The notes: a model not told the origin generated them from the sequence alone. A DNA stretch of 64,000 nt from Brevibacillus brevis (GCF_900637055.1 NZ_LR134338.1:2986001-3050000), one strand, 5' to 3'; shown: positions 34,237 through 44,508, numbered from the stretch's first letter. Program-made: numbers and translations.

Positions 34237-34466
34237 AATAATCTTACCTCTCCCCTTCAGAATGCCTTTATAGTCTGCGTTATCTAACAGTCCGGCAACT
34301 AAGTGACCCGAAATATTGATAATACCCCTTTTCTTTCCTTATGGGAAAGTCAAAGGGGTAACTTCACGTCAAATTCAAATTTCTCTCGTATACAACCTTC
34401 GATCCTTTACCAGACTATGCATTAATGTAAAGGGCACCGCTTGAAATAAGCACACTGAAAAACCCT

Positions 34467-34673
34467 CTATCTTACATCGTTCTCCTTGGCTATGGGATTG
34501 GTTCCACTATTAGATGCTTGCGTTAGGGTTTGAAAACTGTTAAGAATACTCGTCATCCTTTTTACATCTTCGTTCAGCTCATTGGGGGAGTTCACATGTT
34601 TTTTGATATCCAAGGCAAGTCCCTCCATTTGATCAGCTAGCCTGTGCACTAAGCCAACATCGAATTGAGTCAT
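34467..34673 (-). CDS. Small hypothetical protein
   Basis: ATG 34673 is preceded at good distance by AAGGAGG (ATG 34679 is too close to it). The 68-residue product is soluble and helical, without cysteine. Family unknown; the length and the strong ribosome site suggest a sporulation-type small protein, which is only a guess. Confidence 0.6.
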   Translation of the reverse strand: MTQFDVGLVHRLADQMEGLALDIKKHVNSPNELNEDVKRMTSILNSFQTLTQASNSGTNPIAKENDVR

Positions 34674-34798
34674 TTTCATCCCTCCTTTGAAAGTAATCGT
34701 GTTAAATCGAAGATCATTTATTCCGGATTCGTGAAAAAAGCGCTCAAATCGAGCACCTGATTATGCGGAAAAACACGGTATTTGTTCAAAACATCGCA

Positions 34799-34942
34799 TC
34801 AGTTTTCAGGGTTTTTGCCGACCCCTGGGATTTCCTTTCTCATTTCAGCGTTTTTATTTTCAGGTTCATTCTGTACTTTCTTTGCACTTTTGGCGAAGCC
34901 CTCTGCTTTCAGCCTGTCCACTAATAGCTCTTTGTCGAGCAT
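34799..34942 (-). CDS. Very small hypothetical protein (47 residues)
   Basis: The frame reads MLDKELLVDRLKAEGFAKSA and ends in GVGKNPEN. It is Lys/Glu-rich, helical at first and disordered after. A weak GGTGAT site precedes it. It lies opposite an unlikely hydrophobic plus-strand frame and has a more protein-like composition. Function unknown. Confidence 0.5.
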   Translation of the reverse strand: MLDKELLVDRLKAEGFAKSAKKVQNEPENKNAEMRKEIPGVGKNPEN

Positions 34943-35075
34943 CCTATCACCAACTTTACATAGCGTAGGGGAGAAATTCCCCTCGCCTTTTATAATGAAC
35001 CGAGATGTTTACATCTATATGCTACTTTCCTTCTTTCATTTTTTTGGAACAAAAGATCAGCCATTCAAATTTTAT

Positions 35076-35537
35076 CTAGGTGGACAGCAGCTTTTCTGTA
35101 TGAACCAGTTTTCGTAACTCAGGGATAATTCGCTCCTTTTCTTGATTGCTATCCCATTCTTCTTCAATAGCGCTATAAAGCCGTTCGTATTCTTCCACCG
35201 TAATAACCTTTCTGATTAACAACTGATAAAAACTATCCAGTTTGTCCTGCGTCCGCTTCACAATCTCTTTGTAGGACAACCCGTTTCGCATCATACGCCG
35301 ATTGTAGATAACATGGCCTACCTCATGCGCTAGTATGTCAGAGAACGTATCGAGGCTGATGTCCTCCTTGTCCGCCAATATGTATATAATGTTTTTTCCG
35401 TTTCGATATTCCACAAAGCCATTTGCTTGCCTGGAATGCTCTAAAAAATAAACTTCACAATCATAATGGGCTTCAACCCAGGACATCATCCGTGCGAACG
35501 TTTCATCGTTCCTCGATTGTTGTGGACTGTTCATCAT
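35076..35537 (-). CDS. ImmA/IrrE-like zinc metallopeptidase
   Basis: The 153-residue protein has the zinc site HEVGH at about residues 91-95 after a hydrophobic strand, and a helical C-terminal part. ImmA/IrrE-type proteases cleave repressors; other small HExxH proteins of this kind have no known substrate. Two Met codons stand at the start. No repressor or phage gene is seen beside it. Confidence 0.7.
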   Translation of the reverse strand: MMNSPQQSRNDETFARMMSWVEAHYDCEVYFLEHSRQANGFVEYRNGKNIIYILADKEDISLDTFSDILAHEVGHVIYNRRMMRNGLSYKEIVKRTQDKLDSFYQLLIRKVITVEEYERLYSAIEEEWDSNQEKERIIPELRKLVHTEKLLST

Positions 35538-35617
35538 GTCATCTCCTTTTCCATCAATAAAGCGATCTGTCCACGTACATAATAAGCGAGACTTACGAGA
35601 GCAGGAGGGATTGTATC

Positions 35618-35872
35618 GTGGAAATTGATAATCGGATTACAGTTGAGGATGAGCAAGGTAATGAAAAAGAATATGCTGTTGAAGCTTTATTCGATATGAA
35701 CGAAGAATTCTATGCCCTTTTAACATCAGATAAGGATCGAATTCTTATGCGAGTGGTAGACGTGGAGGGGGAAGACCAATATCTGGTGGGGATTGATGAT
35801 CCCGAGGAAGCAGCATCTATATTGGACGCCTATCAAATTGCATTGGAAGCAGATGAAGTAATTCCAGATTGA
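35618..35872 (+). CDS. DUF1292 protein
   Basis: The 84-residue acidic protein starts with GTG after GGAGGGA and follows the DUF1292 pattern (ITVEDEQGNEKEY, EFYALL, and VGIDDPEE near the end). Such proteins are widespread in Bacillota, often near yrrK/yrrL; their function is unknown. Confidence 0.85.
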   Translation: MEIDNRITVEDEQGNEKEYAVEALFDMNEEFYALLTSDKDRILMRVVDVEGEDQYLVGIDDPEEAASILDAYQIALEADEVIPD

Positions 35873-35901
35873 TGATGGTGTTTTCTACCCGACGTAAAAA
35901 G

Positions 35902-35947
35902 AAGCCGAGAGAATACGAGATAACCCCACGCATTCTTCTCGGCTTTT
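35902..35947. terminator. Bidirectional terminator
   Basis: Arms at 35902-35914 and 35932-35945 form a stem with A and T runs on both sides. It ends both the DUF1292 gene and the catabolic operon. Confidence 0.85.
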
Positions 35948-35958
35948 CGCCTTACTGC

Positions 35959-36756
35959 CTATCCCGTTTTCACCACAAACTCAATGCTTCCGAGGCCACC
36001 CCATTTGGCGCTTACGACATCCCCTTCCCGTAGCTGGTGGGAACCGGTAATGCCCCCGGACAAAATCAAATCTCCCTTGTGCAGCTTGTGCCCTTCGCGA
36101 GCAAGCATGTTCGCCAGCATCGCGACCGAGCGGGCTGGATGACCGAGAACGGCCGCACTAGCCCCCAAGTCTTTGAGCTCGCCATTGATCGAAAGAGTAA
36201 CGCCTACCAAATCGAGTTCAAGCTCATCAGGCTTTCTCCACGTCGATCCGATAAACACACGGGAAGACGACGTATTGTCGGCAATGACATCCGGCAAGGT
36301 AAACTGGAACTGCGCATACCTGCTGTCGATAATCTCCAGTGCGGGAACCACATAGTCAGTGGCTGCCAGGACATGAGCCTCAGTGATGCCGGGTCCTTCC
36401 AAATCCTCACGCAAAACAAAGGCGATTTCCGCTTCCACCTTGGGATGAATCAATTCATTAATCGGCAGAATGCCGTCCTCGATATTCATATAGTCAAAAA
36501 TGTAGCCCCGAATCGGTTCGTGCACATTCATCTGCTTCATTTTTGCCTGACTGGTCAAACCCATTTTAGAGGCAAAGATTCGATGTCCCTGCTCAAGCTT
36601 GAGGGAGACCAGCTCATCTTGAATACGATATCCATCTTCCACTGTCAGCTCGGGGTATTCAGTCGTCAGTTTCACGACCTCCTCCCTATTTAACTCCGCA
36701 TCCACCAGCTTTTGAGCCAACCGTTTGTACCATAGTTCCGATTGCACGCTGATCAC
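35959..36756 (-). CDS. dmpH: 4-Oxalocrotonate decarboxylase (DmpH/XylI type)
   Basis: The 265-residue protein belongs to the hydratase/decarboxylase family of meta-cleavage pathways and removes CO2 from 4-oxalocrotonate to give 2-hydroxypenta-2,4-dienoate. The stretch GLTSQAKMKQMNVHEPI is typical of the decarboxylase branch. The acidic metal ligands of the PKVEAEIAF region are present. Its place after dmpG-type aldolase, as in dmpEFGH, supports this over the hydratase, which is encoded at 38718. It is the last gene of the catabolic operon. Confidence 0.85.
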   Translation of the reverse strand: MISVQSELWYKRLAQKLVDAELNREEVVKLTTEYPELTVEDGYRIQDELVSLKLEQGHRIFASKMGLTSQAKMKQMNVHEPIRGYIFDYMNIEDGILPINELIHPKVEAEIAFVLREDLEGPGITEAHVLAATDYVVPALEIIDSRYAQFQFTLPDVIADNTSSSRVFIGSTWRKPDELELDLVGVTLSINGELKDLGASAAVLGHPARSVAMLANMLAREGHKLHKGDLILSGGITGSHQLREGDVVSAKWGGLGSIEFVVKTG

Positions 36757-36759
36757 CCC

Positions 36760-37782
36760 CTATCTGATTTTGGTAGAGCTGTTTAGTTGGGCGATTTCCG
36801 CTGCGACATCCACGATCATGTCTTCTTGTCCCCCCACGACCTTTCGTCTTCCCAGCTCGATCAAAATATCCCGGGAGTCGATGCCGAATTTCCTGGCTGC
36901 ACGCTCGGCATGAAGCCGGAAGCTGGAATAGACACCCGCGTATCCGAGAACGAGAGCGTCTCTGGTAATTTCCTGTGGTACTTGAAGAAGCGGCGACACG
37001 ATTTCCTCTGCCAGGTCCATCATTTTGTACAAATCGACGCCCGTTTGAATGCCCATTCGATCCAGTACAGCAAGGAGAACCTCGGTTTGTGTATTGCCCG
37101 CACCTGCACCCAAGCACCGAACACTGCCATCAATCCAGGTGGCACCCTCTTGAATGGCGACGAGTGTATTGGCCATGGCTAAAGACAAATTGTTATGTGC
37201 ATGGAAGCCAACAGGAATATGCAGACATTGCTTCAACGTCCGGACTCGTTCCCCTGCTTGATCAGGTAGCAGAGCGCCAGCAGAATCGACGATATACACG
37301 ACATCGGCTCCATAGCTTTGCATGAGTCCAGCTTGCTCCGCCAGTTTTTCCGGAGCAGCCATATGCGACATCATCAAAAAGCCAACTGTCGTCAAACCAA
37401 GCTCTTTAGCCTGATAAATATGCTGAGCTGATACGTCCGCTTCGGTCGCATGTGTGGCGATTCGTGCCATGCCTACCCCTAGCCCTGCAGCCGTCTTCAA
37501 ATCTTTGATCGTGCCGATTCCCGGCAACAAGAGCACGCCAACTTTCGCTTGTTTACAAACGGAAACGGCCGCCTCGATCAGCTCCAGTTCAGGGGTCCTG
37601 GACAGCCCATACTGCAGGGACGATCCGGCCAATCCATCTCCATGGGAGACTTCGATATACGGTACGTTCGCTTTATCTAATGCGCGCGCTACCTCGACTA
37701 CTTGTTCCACAGTAAATTGGTGATTGATCGCATGGCTCCCATCTCGAAGCGCTACCTCTGTGATCACAATATCACGAGTCAT
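36760..37782 (-). CDS. dmpG: 4-Hydroxy-2-oxovalerate aldolase
   Basis: The 340-residue class II aldolase splits 4-hydroxy-2-oxovalerate to pyruvate and acetaldehyde. It opens with ITEVALRDGSHAINH, which carries the catalytic Arg-Asp and metal ligand, and has HAHNNLSLA further on. DmpG works as a complex with the acylating aldehyde dehydrogenase next to it, so the acetaldehyde is channelled. It lies 3 bases from the decarboxylase gene. Confidence 0.93.
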   Translation of the reverse strand: MTRDIVITEVALRDGSHAINHQFTVEQVVEVARALDKANVPYIEVSHGDGLAGSSLQYGLSRTPELELIEAAVSVCKQAKVGVLLLPGIGTIKDLKTAAGLGVGMARIATHATEADVSAQHIYQAKELGLTTVGFLMMSHMAAPEKLAEQAGLMQSYGADVVYIVDSAGALLPDQAGERVRTLKQCLHIPVGFHAHNNLSLAMANTLVAIQEGATWIDGSVRCLGAGAGNTQTEVLLAVLDRMGIQTGVDLYKMMDLAEEIVSPLLQVPQEITRDALVLGYAGVYSSFRLHAERAARKFGIDSRDILIELGRRKVVGGQEDMIVDVAAEIAQLNSSTKIR

Positions 37783-37807
37783 ATGCGGTTCCTCCTTTCA
37801 TTCTCGG

Positions 37808-38695
37808 CTATATACCCGTGCCGATGCCGACAGCATGCTTGGCATATGCCTCTGCTACCTTCACCGCTGTCGCTGTCATGATATCCAGATTGCCTGAATA
37901 TGTAGGGAGGTAGTCGCCCGCGCCTTCCACTTCCAAAAAAACGGTGATTTTGTTTTCATCAAAGATCGGTTCTGTGCGCAGGCGGTAACCAGGAACGTAT
38001 GATTGAATATAGGCAACGGTTTGTTGGATAGCCTTCACGATCGCCTGTTGGTCCGCACCTTCTTCCACTATTGCATAGACCGTATCTCTCATCAGGATCG
38101 GCGGCTCCGCCGGATTCAGGATGATGATCGCCTTGCCTTTCTTCGCTCCGCCGATCGCTTCGATACCATGTGCGGTCGTCTCTGTAAATTCGTCGATGTT
38201 GGAACGTGTGCCAGGACCCGCGCTTTTACTGGAAATAGTGGCCACGATCTCTGCGTATCTGACCGGACTTACACTCCCTATTGAATGAACGATCGGAATA
38301 GTAGCCTGGCCGCCGCATGTGATGAGATTGATGTTCTTTTCATTCAAATGAGCACCGAGATTTACAGATGGTACTACATAGGGCCCCACAGCAGCAGGCG
38401 TCAGATCGATGGCGAACTTTCCAGCCTCTCTGAGCGCCGTGGCATGTCGAATATGTGCTTGGGCTGAAGTAGCGTCAAAGACGATATCCGCAAGATCCAC
38501 ACCGCTTTCCAAAAATGATTGTAATCCGCCGTCAAATACGTAGTATCCAGCTGCCTTTGCTCTATGCAGACCATCCGAATCAGGATCGATTCCAATCACG
38601 GATGTCAGTTCAAGAACCGGCGACCTTCCAAGCTTGGTCATCAGGTCTGTCCCGATGTTCCCCGAGCCCAGTATTGCTACTTTTACTTTCTTCAT
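37808..38695 (-). CDS. dmpF: Acetaldehyde dehydrogenase (acylating)
   Basis: ATG 38695 follows AAGGAG and gives 295 residues; the open frame reaches further back without support. The NAD motif [10 protein letters not shown] is at the start and the catalytic Cys in [12 protein letters not shown]. It turns acetaldehyde, NAD+ and CoA into acetyl-CoA, in complex with the aldolase. Confidence 0.93.
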   Translation of the reverse strand: MKKVKVAILGSGNIGTDLMTKLGRSPVLELTSVIGIDPDSDGLHRAKAAGYYVFDGGLQSFLESGVDLADIVFDATSAQAHIRHATALREAGKFAIDLTPAAVGPYVVPSVNLGAHLNEKNINLITCGGQATIPIVHSIGSVSPVRYAEIVATISSKSAGPGTRSNIDEFTETTAHGIEAIGGAKKGKAIIILNPAEPPILMRDTVYAIVEEGADQQAIVKAIQQTVAYIQSYVPGYRLRTEPIFDENKITVFLEVEGAGDYLPTYSGNLDIMTATAVKVAEAYAKHAVGIGTGI

Positions 38696-38717
38696 ACATG
38701 CACTCCTTTCATGTTTT

Positions 38718-39503
38718 TTACTTGCCAAACCTGACTCCTGCTGAACCAAGTCCAGCAATCCGTGTGAGAAATACATCGCCAGGCTTAGCTTCAACCGCTG
38801 CCGATAACGCACCAGACAAGATGATTTCTCCTGCTTTGAGTGTAATCCCTAATTCGTACAGCTTGTTCGCTAACCACGCCACACAGGATGCGGGATTGCC
38901 CAATGCGGCGGCACCAACACCGGTATTGACCAGCTCCTGATTTTTATAAAACGCCATTCCTACCAGAGGAAGATCCAGATCTTGCGGTTTCACGGGATGT
39001 CCACCCAGCACATAGAAGCCCGAGGATGCATTGTCCGCAACGGTGTCTTCTAGCTTGATTTGCCAGTTGGCTATACGGCTGTCCACGATTTCCAAAGCAG
39101 GCACTACATATTCCGTTGCCATCAAGACGTCATAGGTTGTTACACGTGGACCTTCCAGATCGCGCTTCAGCAGGAAGGCAATTTCTGCTTCTACCTTTGG
39201 CGAAAGGACATACTCGAAAGGCAGTTCTCCGTTGTTTTCCACGACCATGTCGTCCAATAGATGTCCATAGTCTGGCTGTTCCACGCCAAGCAGTATCTGC
39301 ATGGCACGAGAGGTCAGGCCGATTTTCTTCCCTGTAATTCTCGCGCCTTTTTTCACTTTTCGCTCAATCGTCTTCAATTGAACGTGGTATGCCTCTATCT
39401 CGCTGATTTGCGGGTCCAGTAAAGTGAGTGGCGCTACTCCCACCCCTTCACGACTCGCCGCCGCTAAATGATCGGCGAATCGTGTGATCTTTTCTATGTC
39501 CAC
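38718..39503 (-). CDS. dmpE: 2-Oxopent-4-enoate hydratase (DmpE type)
   Basis: The 261-residue protein is a paralogue of the decarboxylase at 35959. The stretch [23 protein letters not shown] is that of hydratases of the DmpE/MhpD group, which add water to 2-hydroxypenta-2,4-dienoate to give 4-hydroxy-2-oxovalerate. The gene order E-F-G-H agrees. Confidence 0.87.
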   Translation of the reverse strand: MDIEKITRFADHLAAASREGVGVAPLTLLDPQISEIEAYHVQLKTIERKVKKGARITGKKIGLTSRAMQILLGVEQPDYGHLLDDMVVENNGELPFEYVLSPKVEAEIAFLLKRDLEGPRVTTYDVLMATEYVVPALEIVDSRIANWQIKLEDTVADNASSGFYVLGGHPVKPQDLDLPLVGMAFYKNQELVNTGVGAAALGNPASCVAWLANKLYELGITLKAGEIILSGALSAAVEAKPGDVFLTRIAGLGSAGVRFGK

Positions 39504-39535
39504 ACGGCTCCCTCCCTGATTTGCTGTCCTTCTCG

Positions 39536-41002
39536 CTATAATTTCATTGTGACTGTCTTGACCTCGGAGTAGAATTCGAAGCTGTGACGCCCGCCTTCGC
39601 GGCCAATCCCGCTGTCCTTGGCACCGCCAAACGGAGTTCGCAAGTCACGCACATACCAGCAATTGATCCATAAAAGACCTGACTTCACTCGATCAGCTAC
39701 GCGATGCGCGCGCCGCAGGTTGTTGGTCCAAACCACTCCTGCCAAGCCGTAAACCGAATCATTGGCGATTCGAATAGCGTCTTCTTCTGTACGAAATGGA
39801 ATGATCACGACGACCGGACCGAAAATCTCTTCCTGCGCCACCGTCATTTTGTTGTCTACATCATAGAGAACGGTTGGCTCAAGGAAATTGCCGTCACCCA
39901 GTCCGCTGAATCGTTTTCCGCCGTAACCGAGCTTGGCTCCTTCTTCCAGTCCGATCTGGATGTAGTGCTCCACCGTCTCCAAGTGACTGCGAGACACCAA
40001 CGCTCCCATATCCGTTTCTGGCTCCAGAGGATTTCCCACCTTGATCCTTTGAACAGCCGCCACAAATTTGTCCAGAAACTGATCATATACGCTTTCTTGC
40101 ACCAACAAACGCGATCCTGCCAGACAAATTTCGCCCTGGTTGCGGAAAATCGCCTCGATCGACCCTTTTACCGCTTCATCAAGATCGGCATCTTCAAACA
40201 CGATATTGGCTGATTTGCCTCCCAATTCAAGCGATACCGGAATCAGATGCGAAGCGGCATTCTGCATGACGGTCTTGCCGGTGTTAGATTCTCCCACAAA
40301 AGATATCCGACGCACATGGGGATGGGTTGTCAGCGCCGTCCCGACAGTCCCTCCCGGACCAGTGATGATGTTGAGCACGCCAGGAGGCAGACCTGCTTCA
40401 TTGGCAATCTCTCCGAGCATCACCGCCGAGAGAGGCGTGTACGAGGCAGGCTTTACAACGACGGTATTTCCCGCTGCTAAAGCCGCCGATGCTTTCCAGG
40501 TCATCTGCATGAAGGGCAAATTCCATGGAATGATCAGACTTGTCACACCTGCCGGAGCATATTTGGCGTAGGACATAAAATGGCGCATTTCATAATGCTC
40601 ATGGACCATGTATTTGGCCATTTCGGCAAAGAAGCGCAAATTGGCTGCCGCTCTCGGAATATCGAAGCCCCGGCTTTCTTTGATCGGTTTGCCGACATCG
40701 AGTGTTTCTACCAAAGCGAGTTCGTCCACACGCTCCATCACCAGGTCAGCCATTTTGCAGAGAATCTTGGCGCGCTCATCTACGGACATCTCGCTCCAAA
40801 CACCTGACTCAAATGTACGCTGCGCCACGTCGATCGCCCTTTTTACATCCTGTTCACTTGCATTGGCCACAGAAGCCAGCTTAAGATTTGTCGCTGGGTT
40901 GATCGTATCGAAGGTTTCACCGGAAACAGCGTCCACGTAATCTCCGTCTATGAATAGCTTGGCGTCTTTTCGTACCTGGTTTTCCTTGGCAGTCTGATTC
41001 AT
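39536..41002 (-). CDS. 2-Aminomuconate semialdehyde dehydrogenase
   Basis: The 488-residue aldehyde dehydrogenase has the Glu of LELGGKSANIVFED and the catalytic Cys in QGEICLAGSR. Related DmpC enzymes oxidise hydroxymuconic semialdehyde; next to an ACMS decarboxylase and a RidA-type deaminase the likely substrate is 2-aminomuconate semialdehyde, giving 2-aminomuconate with NAD+. Family certain, substrate from context. Confidence 0.88.
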   Translation of the reverse strand: MNQTAKENQVRKDAKLFIDGDYVDAVSGETFDTINPATNLKLASVANASEQDVKRAIDVAQRTFESGVWSEMSVDERAKILCKMADLVMERVDELALVETLDVGKPIKESRGFDIPRAAANLRFFAEMAKYMVHEHYEMRHFMSYAKYAPAGVTSLIIPWNLPFMQMTWKASAALAAGNTVVVKPASYTPLSAVMLGEIANEAGLPPGVLNIITGPGGTVGTALTTHPHVRRISFVGESNTGKTVMQNAASHLIPVSLELGGKSANIVFEDADLDEAVKGSIEAIFRNQGEICLAGSRLLVQESVYDQFLDKFVAAVQRIKVGNPLEPETDMGALVSRSHLETVEHYIQIGLEEGAKLGYGGKRFSGLGDGNFLEPTVLYDVDNKMTVAQEEIFGPVVVIIPFRTEEDAIRIANDSVYGLAGVVWTNNLRRAHRVADRVKSGLLWINCWYVRDLRTPFGGAKDSGIGREGGRHSFEFYSEVKTVTMKL

Positions 41003-41012
41003 GGGAATCCTC

Positions 41013-41474
41013 CTAATTCTCGATTTCCAAGATCATCTCTACTTCTACGGCGTTATTTAGCGGGAGCTGGGCCATTCCTACAGCGGACCGCCCATGCCTG
41101 CCTTTCTCGCCGAATAGCTCCACCAACAAATCGGATGCTCCATTCATGACTGTAGGCTGATCTATAAAAGCTGGATCGCTGTTAACGAATCCGAGTATTT
41201 TGACCACTCGTTTGACTCTCCCCAGTTCCCCTAGCTCATGCTTGGCGACAGCCAGCAGATTGAGCATGCATTGCCTGGCAGCCAGGTAGCCTTCCTCTAT
41301 CGTGACATCCTGTCCCAGCTTCCCTCGATATTCGTTTGTCCCTTGGCCTGCCAGGAAGAGGAGATTGCCCGCTTGGACACAACCGACATAATTGCCGGCA
41401 GGCTGTCTCGGTTCTGGCAGGTCTAGGCCCATTGCCTGTAGACGTTGTTCCGGCGTTTCAGTCTGATGCTTCAC
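41013..41474 (-). CDS. RidA-family protein, probable 2-aminomuconate deaminase
   Basis: The 153-residue protein belongs to the YjgF/RidA family ([14 protein letters not shown] and the C-terminal VEVEMILE). In pathways for 2-aminophenol and 3-hydroxyanthranilate, a RidA-type enzyme (AmnD/NbaF) deaminates 2-aminomuconate to 4-oxalocrotonate. Its position between the semialdehyde dehydrogenase and ACMS decarboxylase genes fits this step. The start overlaps the end of the ACMSD gene by 4 bases. Confidence 0.8.
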   Translation of the reverse strand: MKHQTETPEQRLQAMGLDLPEPRQPAGNYVGCVQAGNLLFLAGQGTNEYRGKLGQDVTIEEGYLAARQCMLNLLAVAKHELGELGRVKRVVKILGFVNSDPAFIDQPTVMNGASDLLVELFGEKGRHGRSAVGMAQLPLNNAVEVEMILEIEN

Positions 41475-42475
41475 AGTCCGTTCCTCTCCTTTATGTTCAG
41501 GAAGCGAAGCGCGTTTTCACCCAGCAACGCCCGCTTCTGTCCGTCAGTCAGCTCCAAAGTATGATCGATGACTTCCCCGGGAGGTGTTTCACGAAGCAGA
41601 AAGGGATAATCCGATCCCATCATGATTCTCTCTTCGCCAAAGCGCTTCATCATGTATTGGATGTTCAGTGGGTCGTACGTCAAGGAATCAAAGTAGAATT
41701 GTTTCGCGTACACACTAGGCGGTTGATCGGTCAGACGCAGATGCGGCCATACCTTCCAGCCTTGGTCCAGCCTGGGGAGAATATAAGGAAAAGAGCCGCC
41801 GCCGTGGGCAAAGCAGATTTTCAGGCGCGGAAACTTCTCGATCACGCCTCCCAAGATAAGACTTGCTGCGGCAAGCGCTGTCTCGCTTGGCATCCCGACG
41901 GTGTACATCAGGTTGTGCCGCGGCATCCGTTCTCTGCCCAGCGTCTCCCATGGATGTACGAAGAGTGGCACATCCCATGTCTGACACATTTCAAAAAAAG
42001 GAATCAGTCCCGGGTCGTCCAGATTGTTGCCATTTACGTTGGTACCGATTTCGATCCCTTTCAGGCCGAGCTCATGCATGCAGCGATCCATTTCCCGAAT
42101 GGCTACCTCGGTGTCTTGCAATGGAACTGTACCCAATCCGATGAAATGATTGGGATGTTGGTTAACCGTCTCTGCGATAAAATCGTTTTGAATCCGCGCC
42201 ATCACTTCTGCTTCGGCAGCCGGGGCCCAGTAGGAAAACGTGACCGGAATGGGTGACAACACCTGCATATCCACGCCTTCCCGTTGCATGTCATAAATCC
42301 GTTTTTGGGGATCCCACACCTGATCCGTCACTTCGCGAAATACCTTACCCCCGACCATGATAGTCGCCCCGCATGTGCAAGTGCGGTGCAGAACTGGCCA
42401 GCGCTCTCCATGAAACCGTTCAGCAAGGTTCGGAATATCCTCTGGAATCATGTGGGTATGGAAGTCTACTCGCAT
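41471..42475 (-). CDS. 2-Amino-3-carboxymuconate-6-semialdehyde decarboxylase
   Basis: This amidohydrolase-superfamily protein of 334 residues has the metal site DFHTH at its start, FAHGGG in the middle and MGSDYPF near the end, all typical of ACMSD. It removes CO2 from ACMS, product of the dioxygenase encoded upstream, to give 2-aminomuconate semialdehyde. ATG 42475 is favoured; a GTG lies at 42481. It overlaps the 3' end of the dioxygenase gene. Confidence 0.92.
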   Translation of the reverse strand: MRVDFHTHMIPEDIPNLAERFHGERWPVLHRTCTCGATIMVGGKVFREVTDQVWDPQKRIYDMQREGVDMQVLSPIPVTFSYWAPAAEAEVMARIQNDFIAETVNQHPNHFIGLGTVPLQDTEVAIREMDRCMHELGLKGIEIGTNVNGNNLDDPGLIPFFEMCQTWDVPLFVHPWETLGRERMPRHNLMYTVGMPSETALAAASLILGGVIEKFPRLKICFAHGGGSFPYILPRLDQGWKVWPHLRLTDQPPSVYAKQFYFDSLTYDPLNIQYMMKRFGEERIMMGSDYPFLLRETPPGEVIDHTLELTDGQKRALLGENALRFLNIKERNGL

Positions 42476-43002
42476 TTCCACTCACTCGCTTCCGGAGACA
42501 TGACGTACCCGCATTTTTGGCATGTCCGCAGCTCCAGATTGCTGTTGAATCCTTCGATCGCGTCTTTTACCTGCACCTCTATGTTGGTCAGTTGAATCCG
42601 TACGCGATGCATTTCGTGGTCGCAGTTTTCGCAGAACCAAGCAAAGTCCTCCAGTTCTCCCTCATCTCTGTTGCGCTCAATCACGAGTCCGATCGTATCG
42701 GCGATCCGGTGTGGGGAATGCGGGACATTCGCAGGAAGAAGGAACATTTCGCCTTCTCTGACCGTAATGATTTCACGCTTCCCATCCTGATTCATGATCT
42801 CTACGAAGCAATCACCCTTGAGCTGGTAAAAGACTTCCTCGGATGGATCAATGTGAAAATCCCGCCGCTTATTCGGCCCTCCCACTACCATGACCATTAG
42901 TTCTGCATCTTTCCAAATCACCTTGTTATTCACCGGTGGCTTGAGCTGATCGATGTGATCCTCGATAAACTTCCACAAATGGATAGGTGCCAATGTACGC
43001 AT
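42466..43002 (-). CDS. 3-Hydroxyanthranilate 3,4-dioxygenase
   Basis: The 178-residue cupin enzyme opens the ring of 3-hydroxyanthranilate with O2, yielding ACMS. The iron site is seen in RRDFHIDPSEEVFYQ, and the C-terminal extension holds two CxxC motifs (CENC, CQKC), the rubredoxin-like iron site of bacterial forms. The gene overlaps the ACMSD gene and follows the monooxygenase gene by 18 bases. Confidence 0.94.
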   Translation of the reverse strand: MRTLAPIHLWKFIEDHIDQLKPPVNNKVIWKDAELMVMVVGGPNKRRDFHIDPSEEVFYQLKGDCFVEIMNQDGKREIITVREGEMFLLPANVPHSPHRIADTIGLVIERNRDEGELEDFAWFCENCDHEMHRVRIQLTNIEVQVKDAIEGFNSNLELRTCQKCGYVMSPEASEWKCE

Positions 43003-43020
43003 GCTCGATTCCCTCCTTGT

Positions 43021-44508
43021 TTAAAGAACCTGCTCCGTCTGCGATGCCGATTTGGCAGCAAAAACGCTGAGCGCGTCATCCACCATCGTGCATGCATGAG
43101 ACTTCTTGTAATTGTTGTAAAAAATCGCTAATTTTCGCACCGGATCACCGGTATAGTACCGCTCGTATTGCAGCAAACGCTGTCCGAAGGCTTCCCCGCA
43201 CAGGTCCCAAGCGAGCTTAAACAGGCGAACCCGATCTGTACCGGAGATACCCTCCCGTCCGGCATAAAACTTTTCCATATCCTCCACCAACTCGGGATGC
43301 TCCATATCACTGTCAGTCGGGGACATGAGCAATCCGCCTGCTCCAATAATTTGGATGACTTCGATCGCCCGCGGGTACAGCTTCGGAAGCAGTCCTCGAA
43401 TGGTTTCGAGCTGTACGTAACCCGGCATGAGCTCGCCCGACGGCAACGTCTCGTATTCCAGCTCAGCTGTCCTCAGGAGGGCTCTGACCGATTCCAGCGA
43501 TTGCGCTAGCTCCCCGAGAATGTTTTGGACATTCGGATAGATGTCTACCCCGATGGAGTCTGCCAGCCGCATGGCAACCTCCGTGGCAAATTGGAGCTTC
43601 AACAGTCCTCTCACCCCTGTCTGGTGCGCCGGCTGCTGTCCGATGCCTGTCTTTGGATAAAGCAGGTTGGCCGCTTCTACATTGTTGTACAGGAATAAGC
43701 GCTCCCAAGGTACAAGCACGTCTTTAAAGACAAGAACCGCATCCATTTCTTCGAAGCGCGATGCTAAAGGATGGTCATAAACCGAACGAATTCCATCCTG
43801 CATGGGCTCTCTACAAATGATGCGCAAGCCCGGCGTGTTAATCGGAATGGCAAAAGCCAAGGCGTAACGCTCATCTCCTGGCTTGAACCCAGGGAACGAA
43901 TAAATGAAGACTTCATCCGTGATTGGCGCCAGTGTTGCGAGCATTTTCGCTCCTTTGACAATCAGGCCTTCCGGTGTCTCCTCTACTGCCCCCAAATGGG
44001 TGTACACATCGTTTTGTTCGTGCGAGGACTTGCTTCGGTCATTTTGCGGATTGATAATCGCATGCGTCAAAAATAGGTCTTGGTCGCGAACATACTTGTA
44101 ATAATTTTTCACGTTTTCCGCCCACTGCGGATTGTACCTTTCCAAGAAAGACGCATTGCTGTATAGCGACGTCAAGACGACATTGAGAAAATCCGGCGTT
44201 CTTCCCATCAAGCCAAAAGTGGCTTCCGCGTAAGCTTCGTACAAGGCTCGTTTCGCCCGCAATTCCTCAGGGGTTTTAGCAACGAGAAAGGCGTTGTTTA
44301 CACGTTCGCCAGTCTCCTGACAAATATGGGTAATCTTTTCCTGGTACTTCTCGTCATGCTGCATGTCATACAGTTTGGCTATTTCATGAATCGGCTGTCG
44401 AAAAACAGATTCCTCACATACGTTTGTCACCTTTCTGCCTTGCAGCCAAATCTCCGGTTGCCGTGATATCAAGCCCCGAATGTATTGGTCACCTGTACGG
44501 ATTCCCAC
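43021..44508 (-). CDS. HpaB-family FADH2 monooxygenase, probable anthranilate 3-monooxygenase
   Basis: GTG 44508 after GGGAGG gives 495 residues, the usual length for HpaB-type oxygenase components; the frame extends upstream without support. The family hydroxylates aromatic rings with reduced FAD supplied by a separate reductase. Being first in an operon for 3-hydroxyanthranilate breakdown, it most likely turns anthranilate into 3-hydroxyanthranilate, as described for a Geobacillus pathway. No reductase gene is seen in the window. 4-Hydroxyphenylacetate hydroxylation is less likely, because no genes for that pathway are present. Confidence 0.82.
   Translation of the reverse strand: MGIRTGDQYIRGLISRQPEIWLQGRKVTNVCEESVFRQPIHEIAKLYDMQHDEKYQEKITHICQETGERVNNAFLVAKTPEELRAKRALYEAYAEATFGLMGRTPDFLNVVLTSLYSNASFLERYNPQWAENVKNYYKYVRDQDLFLTHAIINPQNDRSKSSHEQNDVYTHLGAVEETPEGLIVKGAKMLATLAPITDEVFIYSFPGFKPGDERYALAFAIPINTPGLRIICREPMQDGIRSVYDHPLASRFEEMDAVLVFKDVLVPWERLFLYNNVEAANLLYPKTGIGQQPAHQTGVRGLLKLQFATEVAMRLADSIGVDIYPNVQNILGELAQSLESVRALLRTAELEYETLPSGELMPGYVQLETIRGLLPKLYPRAIEVIQIIGAGGLLMSPTDSDMEHPELVEDMEKFYAGREGISGTDRVRLFKLAWDLCGEAFGQRLLQYERYYTGDPVRKLAIFYNNYKKSHACTMVDDALSVFAAKSASQTEQVL

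Noticed and set aside
34782-35117. Plus-strand 111-codon frame
   Set aside because: Ser/Phe-rich composition typical of the antisense of a Lys/Glu-rich gene; the 47-residue minus-strand gene explains it better.
41336-42256. 306-codon plus-strand frame opposite the ACMS decarboxylase gene
   Set aside because: It is a shadow of a well-defined enzyme gene; no motif and no ribosome site.
43021-44508. 4-Hydroxyphenylacetate 3-hydroxylase
   Set aside because: Same family, but no homoprotocatechuate pathway genes are present and the operon is for 3-hydroxyanthranilate breakdown.
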